Part shown: piece by piece, positions 46,041 through 50,179 of the stretch
Layout: each line of letters begins with the position of its first letter
How positions within the stretch are numbered: the first letter of the stretch is position 1
The notes under the pieces: model-generated
What the model saw: the letters and a program-made list of their open reading frames with translations, nothing else
Database searches by the model: none
What the model was told of the DNA's origin: nothing
DNA from: Brevibacterium sp. HMSC07C04
Lineage (GTDB): Bacteria; Actinomycetota; Actinomycetes; Actinomycetales; Brevibacteriaceae
Length of the DNA stretch: 50,179 bases
NCBI RefSeq assembly: GCF_001815905.1
Contig: NZ_KV823279.1
Span: forward strand, 1 to 50,179
Direction of reading: 5' to 3'
Position numbers and translations under genes: made by a program

Positions 46041-46087
46041 ATGCCCCGGGGGTCCGGGCCAGGAGGCCCGGACAGTCACCGGGGCAT
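46041..46087. terminator. Very strong two-part hairpin upstream of the ApeA-like gene
   Basis: The outer arms ATGCCCCGG / CCGGGGCAT enclose the inner arms GTCCGGGCC / GGCCCGGAC with the loop AGGA. It lies between the minus-strand gene ending at 46117 and the ApeA-like start. It may end the upstream transcript or shape the ApeA-like leader. No T-run is present. Confidence 0.55.
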
Positions 46088-46116
46088 ACGCCTTCGATTC
46101 TAGCAGTGCGGGCTGC

Positions 46117-46503
46117 TCAGCCCGCCTGGCGAGACTTCACGAAGATACCCCTGTAGGCACCCCACGGCCTCCCCGCCGACCCTACGTCTCGTCCGCTTCG
46201 CCTGCTTCTCTGCAAGATGATCGTGAAGCCCTTACGCAGAGCGCTCTCCTGGCCGCGTGTCAGCGGCTGAGCGGTGGCTCGGATCCTTCGAACATGCTCC
46301 TCCCGAGCCGCGTGACCGAACACCTTGTCGAGCTCAGAGACCCAGACCCAAGCCTTAACCGTGTGCCGCCCATCGCGAGCCGTGGACGCTTCTATGCGCG
46401 CCGTCAGAACCCCAACCTTGATCCGTCGGCAAATGGCCTGCGGGCTACATGACTCGCGATCTGCAGCCGCGGAGATGTTGCCCCACTCGTCGCTCGACCC
46501 CAT
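46117..46503 (-). CDS. Small putative DNA-binding protein
   Basis: 128 residues, ATG at 46503 with GGAGCGAG upstream. The first 45 residues (WGNISAAADRESCSPQAICRR, then IKVGVLTARIE) resemble a helix-turn-helix of the excisionase/MerR type, in which a second-helix Arg pair contacts DNA. AWVWVSELDKVFG adds a winged-helix-like end. The rest is basic (RRSRRSGRDVGSAGRP). It could regulate the island or act as a directionality factor. No catalytic motif. Confidence 0.5.
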   Translation of the reverse strand: MGSSDEWGNISAAADRESCSPQAICRRIKVGVLTARIEASTARDGRHTVKAWVWVSELDKVFGHAAREEHVRRIRATAQPLTRGQESALRKGFTIILQRSRRSGRDVGSAGRPWGAYRGIFVKSRQAG

Positions 46504-46615
46504 GCCCTACTCGCTCCTTCGCATTGCCCGGAGCCTGACACAACCGCGATCACCCCGGACCGACTAATGTGACTCACAGTCCGTGGACTCATGGTCATCG
46601 TAGCGAAACCGTTGA

Positions 46616-46842
46616 GATAAGAGGGAGTCCGCGCACCGCATCGCATTCGGCGAGCATCTCAGCGAACTCTGCCAGGAGCAAGGCTGGGCCTCACAGGAGG
46701 CCTTCGCCCACCACGTCAGTCTCGACCGCACCTACAAAGCGGCCTGGAGCGTAGCCGTCGCAACCCAACGCTCGACATCATCTTCAAGCTCGCTCACGGG
46801 CTCGATGTCTCCCCCGCGGAGCTCCTCGCGACCACCAACTGA
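46616..46842 (+). pseudogene. XRE-type helix-turn-helix regulator, frameshifted
   Basis: The first frame reads HRIAFGEHLSELCQEQGW, then SQEAFAHHVSLDRTY (HTH helix 1-3). After a one-base loss near 46735 the other frame continues SGLERSRRNPTLDIIFKLAH and GLDVSPAELLATTN, then stop. Together they form a standard 65-residue XRE repressor. No start codon is found in the first frame; a stop lies 12 codons before. The gene is therefore dead twice over. Such repressors commonly control restriction or defence loci. Confidence 0.75.
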
Positions 46843-46910
46843 ATGCTCGCGCCTTGGGAGGCCCGTTCAGCCACGAAGCTCTGCTGCGGGATGAGGCATC
46901 CTTTCGTTCA

Positions 46911-47033
46911 TCAACCCCGAGGACCAAGGGATTCCAGGTGGTACTCGAAATGGAACATGTACGTTGCGTCGTAGTCGTGCCCGTACGAACCAGCGCCTCG
47001 CCCCATGACCTCGGCGAATGACGCGGGTCTCAC
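46911..47033 (-). CDS. Possible 40-residue ORF downstream of the CD-NTase
   Basis: GTG at 47033 lies 15 bases after the CD-NTase stop, with AAGGGAG upstream. The peptide MRPASFAEVMGRG continues SYGHDYDATYMFHFEYHLES and ends GPRG. It is rich in Tyr/His/Phe and does not look like random high-GC translation. It could be a small CBASS accessory or the remnant C-terminus of a larger protein. No homology is recognised. Confidence 0.35.
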   Translation of the reverse strand: MRPASFAEVMGRGAGSYGHDYDATYMFHFEYHLESLGPRG

Positions 47034-47048
47034 ACCCAACGCTCCCTT

Positions 47049-48341
47049 CTACGAATCGTTATTGGTTGAGATCGGTACGTCGATGGCATCACGCGCGACA
47101 ACGATGCCGTCCTTGAGGATGTAGCACTCGACGACGTGGTCGCCGCGAAAGTTCGTCTGCTCATGTCTGGTGCCCGGACGGCTCGACGGAACGATCTGAC
47201 CACGGATTTTGTTGCGCCGCTCGGCCTCGTAGCCCTGGTTCAGTACCTTCCACTTGACCTCGTACGGCTCGGGCACCGTGCACTCGACGATGATGAAGTC
47301 GAGCCCCTTTCGAGCAAGGAGTGGAGTCTTGTCTCGAAGCATCGTCCGCAGCAACATTGTGCGGAATCCGTTCTGCGTGACCTTGCAGTCGATGGCTACC
47401 GAATACGCGATGTCGACCGGATAGAGGTGCTCGACGAACTCCTCCGTGTCGTCGAACGTGCGATCAGTCTTCGTGTCGGCCAGCGGCACCGCCGTACCGA
47501 ACACTTCACGCCACTTCCTGTTCGCGGCGGCCTTCCCCTCCAGTTCGATCGCTTCGAGGCACCGGCTGTAGGCCTTCTTGGCTTTCGGTTGGAACCGCGC
47601 CTTCACAGCCACCCATTGCTTGCTGCCGAGGGCAAGGTAGCGCTCTTGGTTCGGCTCGTTCGCGAGAAACTCAAAGAAGTCGCGGACCATGAAGTCGAAC
47701 CAGAGCGGCCCCTTGTCGTCGTACTCGCTCGTTGTCGAAAAGAACCGGTGGACGAGGGTGTCTATGAGCAGGCCACCCATGGCTACACCGTTCGCATCCT
47801 TCCATGCCCGCGCCATCCGAGCCAGGTGCCGCATGTTGTTCGACGTGCGGTCGTTGCACTCCTTCGTCGCAGCGATCTCGTCGTGCGGCTTCGTGAGCTT
47901 CCAACCTTCAGATTTCGTGTCCGGGTAGTCGAAGCTGCCATCGGCGTTCTCGAACGCCGGCTGCACTTCGAACTTGAACTTGTTGGTCGTGAATTGCACG
48001 CGCGCGACGCACTGGTCGACGCGTACGTCGGTGTTCGGATACCGCTTCGTCAGAACGTCACGGACCCGGTTCAGAACTCGCCGTGGTCCGTTCTCGTCGT
48101 CATAGCTCGAGCGCAGACCACTAGGGAGAATGAAAATCAGGTCAAGGTCCGAGACGCTGCGGATCGCAGTGTGCCGGCCGTAGGAGCCGACCATCAGGCG
48201 GTGCGCCGTGGAGCCCTCGATCGACCGGAAGTCCTCGTTCAGAGCCTTGATGATCGCATCGCGGCGCATGGCGATCGTCGTGCTGGCGTCGCCGACCTTC
48301 AGGTTCTCGAGCAACTGACCGAAGATCTCAGAGACCTTCAT
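47049..48341 (-). CDS. CBASS cyclic-oligonucleotide synthase (CD-NTase) with AGS-C domain
   Basis: 430 residues. The nucleotidyltransferase core has VGSYGRHTAIRSVSDLDLIFIL (G-S at 52-53, catalytic Asp65 and Asp67) and the third acidic residue in FEVQPAF (Glu125). A helical middle (NNMRHLARMARAWKDANG) is followed by an AGS-C sensor-type domain from about residue 295, with KWKVLNQGYEAERRNKIRG, NFRGDHVVECYILKDG and VARDAIDVPI. On phage infection such enzymes make cyclic di- or trinucleotides. The start overlaps the SLATT effector stop (ATGA), the usual effector-synthase operon of minimal CBASS. Confidence 0.9.
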   Translation of the reverse strand: MKVSEIFGQLLENLKVGDASTTIAMRRDAIIKALNEDFRSIEGSTAHRLMVGSYGRHTAIRSVSDLDLIFILPSGLRSSYDDENGPRRVLNRVRDVLTKRYPNTDVRVDQCVARVQFTTNKFKFEVQPAFENADGSFDYPDTKSEGWKLTKPHDEIAATKECNDRTSNNMRHLARMARAWKDANGVAMGGLLIDTLVHRFFSTTSEYDDKGPLWFDFMVRDFFEFLANEPNQERYLALGSKQWVAVKARFQPKAKKAYSRCLEAIELEGKAAANRKWREVFGTAVPLADTKTDRTFDDTEEFVEHLYPVDIAYSVAIDCKVTQNGFRTMLLRTMLRDKTPLLARKGLDFIIVECTVPEPYEVKWKVLNQGYEAERRNKIRGQIVPSSRPGTRHEQTNFRGDHVVECYILKDGIVVARDAIDVPISTNNDS

Positions 48342-48940
48342 CCTCGCGAGTCCTCCTCATTCATTCGGAGCTTCTCGGGAAGGAACGGGTCGATCTCGTC
48401 GGACGTGAACGTGAGCTCTTCCCTCTTTTTCAGTCCGCCGGTTGCCTTGTCGAATGCCTTCTTCCACGTTCGTGGTGCTGTGGCGTACACGACACGGGCC
48501 GCCTCTTGAAGTTCGTCTCGGCGCGCGCGAGCATCAGTTGTGGAGACCGCGCCCGACATGAGGTCTGTGATCAGCGACAGGTAGGACTCACGGACATCCC
48601 AGAGCTTCGAAGCCGCGTCACGGTGTGCCTCGGCCTCCTCGTGGAACCTGAACGTCTTGGTGCTGAGGCTGAGGGCGGAAACCAAAAGCGCGGCGAACGA
48701 CGTCGCGAGGCCCGCCAGCTCAGGGTTGACAGTCGCCCCCAGTACTGCGGCGAGGAAAGTCCCCGAGCTGGCCGCGGTGAGCGCAACGAGGACACCCTGC
48801 TGCACGCGGTGCCTCTTAAAACAGAGGTCCGCCTGTTTCTCGTGCGTCTTGTGGCTGTACACAACACGGCCGTAGGCCTCCCGCACCTGGGCGAGCAGAT
48901 GATCATCGGGGCCGACCTCGGCGGACTGTCCATCTGTCAT
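48338..48940 (-). CDS. SLATT two-TM CBASS effector
   Basis: 200 residues from the ATG at 48940, with CGGAGAGA upstream; the longer frame is not supported. HKTHEKQADLCFKRHRVQQG precedes two membrane segments, VLVALTAASSGTFLAAVLG and LAGLATSFAALLVSALSLST. A charged helix (KTFRFHEEAEAHRDAASKLWDVRESY) and a soluble tail with an acidic end follow. This is the SMODS- and SLOG-associating 2TM (SLATT) family, predicted to form pores and stop growth when its cyclic nucleotide is present. It overlaps the micro-ORF upstream and the CD-NTase downstream by four bases each. Confidence 0.88.
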   Translation of the reverse strand: MTDGQSAEVGPDDHLLAQVREAYGRVVYSHKTHEKQADLCFKRHRVQQGVLVALTAASSGTFLAAVLGATVNPELAGLATSFAALLVSALSLSTKTFRFHEEAEAHRDAASKLWDVRESYLSLITDLMSGAVSTTDARARRDELQEAARVVYATAPRTWKKAFDKATGGLKKREELTFTSDEIDPFLPEKLRMNEEDSRG

Positions 48941-49068
48941 GTCTCTCCGTTCATACTCTCCACGGACGTGTCTCCGCTGACGACCGCTTCGAGGAGAGGC
49001 GACAGGGCATGAGTTTTGGCTAGCGTGGTGATCTGCGCGCGACCAGCCAGAAACATCTTCAGGGCCAT
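48937..49068 (-). CDS. 43-residue micro-ORF heading the CBASS operon
   Basis: The ATG at 49068 has a strong site, GGAGGGGGG, about three bases upstream. The stop overlaps the SLATT ATG as ATGA, exactly like the SLATT/CD-NTase junction. The peptide starts MALKMFLAGR, continues with helix-prone AQITTLAKTHALSPLLEAVV and ends in NGET. It has no membrane segment. The double evidence (ribosome-binding site and coupling) makes translation likely. Its role is unknown: a leader for coupling, an inhibitor of the effector, or a decoy are all possible. Confidence 0.6.
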   Translation of the reverse strand: MALKMFLAGRAQITTLAKTHALSPLLEAVVSGDTSVESMNGET

Positions 49069-49153
49069 CACCCCCCCTCCGTGTTGTCACTTCGAACACT
49101 AGAACGAGCCACTGACATCGAACTCGCACGTCGACCGTCGCGCTTCGAATAGA

Positions 49154-49426
49154 TCAGTAGTCGTTCGCGAGACCCGACTCGTACAGCGCCTTTGCGCTAT
49201 GCGCATCACGAATGGCCTGGCGCACGGATGCTTTCGTGATGTCCAGGACCCGAAGTGTTCCACCCGTCTCAGCGACCGATTCAATACGTCGGAAGTCGCC
49301 GGGGAATCGCTCGGCGAACTCTGCGAGGCCTCGCAACTTCGGCAAGGCGTCCGACATGTGGTGTCCGTGCGGGTCGACGAGATCGGCCACGACCTTCCCG
49401 TCGCGGGACGTGGGTGTGGTACCGCG
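49154..49426 (-). pseudogene. C-terminal remnant of a larger protein (restriction/helicase-like)
   Basis: The frame is open from a stop at 49427 to 49154. A GTG at 49390 could start it, but coherent sequence exists before that (TSRDGKVVADLVDPHGHHMS). DALPKLRGLAEFAERFPGDFRRIE and LRVLDITKASVRQAIRDAHSAK follow. The phrase V-D-P-H-G-x-H-x-x-D-A-L-P-K-L resembles C-termini of large DEAD/type III restriction-like proteins as I remember them, with low certainty. The missing 5' part is replaced by arsC on the right, so the locus was truncated when segments were joined. Confidence 0.5.
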
Positions 49427-49496
49427 TCACGCCGTTGGGTCACAGCGCGGCTCTGGCGTTGGACGAAATCTGCGCGCCGAATGGAAAGGATCGGAA

Positions 49497-49889
49497 GTGA
49501 AGAAGCACTCAGTGCTGTTCGTGTGTGTGCACAACGCGGGCAGGTCTCAGATGGCCGCGGGGTGGCTGCGTGCACTGAGCCCGAACTTCGAGGTTCGTTC
49601 GGCAGGCTCGGCGCCTGCCGCTGAAATCAATCCCGCTGCAGTCGAAGCTATGCGTGAGGTCGGGATCGATATCGCCGGCCAGCAGCCGAAAAGACTCAGC
49701 GAGAACGACGTGGCAGAGTCTGATGTTGTCATCACGATGGGATGCGGCGACACCTGCCCCATCTTCCCGGGAAAACGGTATGAGGACTGGCAGGTCGATG
49801 ATCCCGCCGGCCAGTCGTTGGAGTTCGTTCGAGCAGTTCGCGACGACATCCGCCAGCGGGTGGAAGCGCTCATCGCCGAATTCACGTGA
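49497..49889 (+). CDS. arsC: Arsenate reductase, low-molecular-weight phosphatase type
   Basis: 130 residues from GTG at 49497 with GGAAAGGA upstream; the longer frame has no support. VLFVCVHNAGRSQMAAGW has the P-loop C-x5-R (Cys10, Arg16). MGCGDTCPIFPGKRYEDWQVDDP holds Cys83, Cys87 and the conserved Asp of the family. It reduces arsenate to arsenite using thioredoxin or mycothiol. Three Cys are kept, so the thioredoxin-type mechanism is possible; actinobacteria may instead use mycothiol. No arsR or arsenite pump is beside it, so it is probably an isolated passenger of the island. Confidence 0.9.
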   Translation: MKKHSVLFVCVHNAGRSQMAAGWLRALSPNFEVRSAGSAPAAEINPAAVEAMREVGIDIAGQQPKRLSENDVAESDVVITMGCGDTCPIFPGKRYEDWQVDDPAGQSLEFVRAVRDDIRQRVEALIAEFT

Positions 49890-49924
49890 GCCACCGGGCC
49901 GCTCAGGGCAGGCCGGTGGTGTCA

Positions 49925-50179
49925 TTACCGCCGCTGGGCATTCTGGCACCCGGGGCACCAATGGGATGTGCGTCCGGCGATCGTGCTGCTCCGCACACTT
50001 TCCCCACAGCGAGTACAGGGGCTGCCCGCCTTCCCGTATACGCCAAGGCTGCGGTCGAAGTATCCCGAATCGCCGTTGAGTTGACGTACAGCTCGTCGAA
50101 GCTCGTTCCTCCAGCCTCGATGGCCGCGCAGGCAGGCCCTGCGGACGCTGCGGGGCGACCGTTCGGCGCAGCGCCGTCG
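49925..50179 (-). pseudogene. mutM: 3' end of mutM/fpg (right copy), with two compensating frameshifts; partial
   Basis: The right copy continues beyond the window and is the one attached to the mutM 5' part. The C-terminus SGYFDRSLGVYGKAGSPCTRCG ... TSHWCPGCQNAQRR is normal. Just before it, MutM proteins have A-A-I-E-A-G-G-T-S-F-D-x-L-Y-V-N-V-N-G. Here that segment is in another frame (AIEAGGTSFDELYVN). Loss of two bases near 50128-50132 and of one near 50079 would explain it. The net change is three bases, so the frame stays open but about 16 conserved residues are altered. The protein may be inactive, or the sequence may hold errors. Confidence 0.6.
49927..50072. repeat. Right flanking direct repeat of the defence island (mutM 3' end)
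   Basis: Partner of 44257-44402, in the same orientation and clearly diverged. The repeats mark the outer limits of the inserted DNA. Confidence 0.75.

Noticed and set aside
48941..49129. N-terminal extension of the SLATT protein
   Set aside because: The ATG at 48940 has a good ribosome-binding site, and the upstream part overlaps the micro-ORF in another frame.

Overview
The window is high-GC actinobacterial DNA. The evidence is an Lsr2 nucleoid silencer, a DUF2469 gene, the order rpsP-khpA-rimM-trmD-rplS-lepB-rnhB-DUF2469-yraN-comM, a glycine/methionine-rich Ffh tail, and many GTG starts with GGAGG ribosome-binding sites. Micrococcales or a close relative is plausible, but I cannot name a genus from the sequence alone.

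Region 1 (1 to about 24,210) is the right-hand part of an integrative and conjugative element (ICE). It is inserted in the chromosomal comM gene, and its large serine recombinase (22,512-24,167) lies directly beside the junction. It carries type IV secretion parts: a TrbL-like tail, an SCO6880 protein, a VirB4-type ATPase and a TraG/VirD4-type coupling protein. It also carries a very large methylase/helicase, an SSB-like protein, two tandem DprA-like proteins, a SemiSWEET-like membrane protein and several DUF proteins. Near the recombinase is a cargo segment with Lsr2 and a candidate PD-(D/E)XK nuclease. No relaxase is visible; it may lie left of the window, as should the rest of comM.

Region 2 (about 24,210-44,250) is conserved chromosome, mostly on the minus strand. 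It runs from truncated comM through yraN, DUF2469, rnhB, two lepB genes, rplS, trmD, rimM, khpA, rpsP, ffh, ftsY and smc to a thiazole operon (thiO-thiS-thiG-thiF). That operon is headed by a recognisable TPP riboswitch. A plus-strand pair follows: a tandem-domain ABC ATPase without a permease, and a protein with a Roadblock/LC7-like C-terminus.

Region 3 (about 44,402-49,925) is a compact defence island between two diverged copies of the 3' end of mutM (fpg). It carries an ApeA-like HEPN protein, a small DNA-binding-like protein, a frameshifted XRE regulator, and a CBASS operon (SLATT two-TM effector plus AGS-C CD-NTase) bracketed by two unlisted micro-ORFs. It ends with the C-terminal remnant of a larger protein and an arsenate reductase. 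No integrase is visible. The right mutM copy appears to carry two mutually compensating frameshifts.

The main points of interest are the CBASS operon with its translationally coupled 43-residue ORF, the three successive tandem paralogue pairs in the ICE with similar C-termini, the chain of coupled or nested ORFs ahead of the helicase, an SD-masking hairpin at 19,977-20,018, and the mutM-flanked island.
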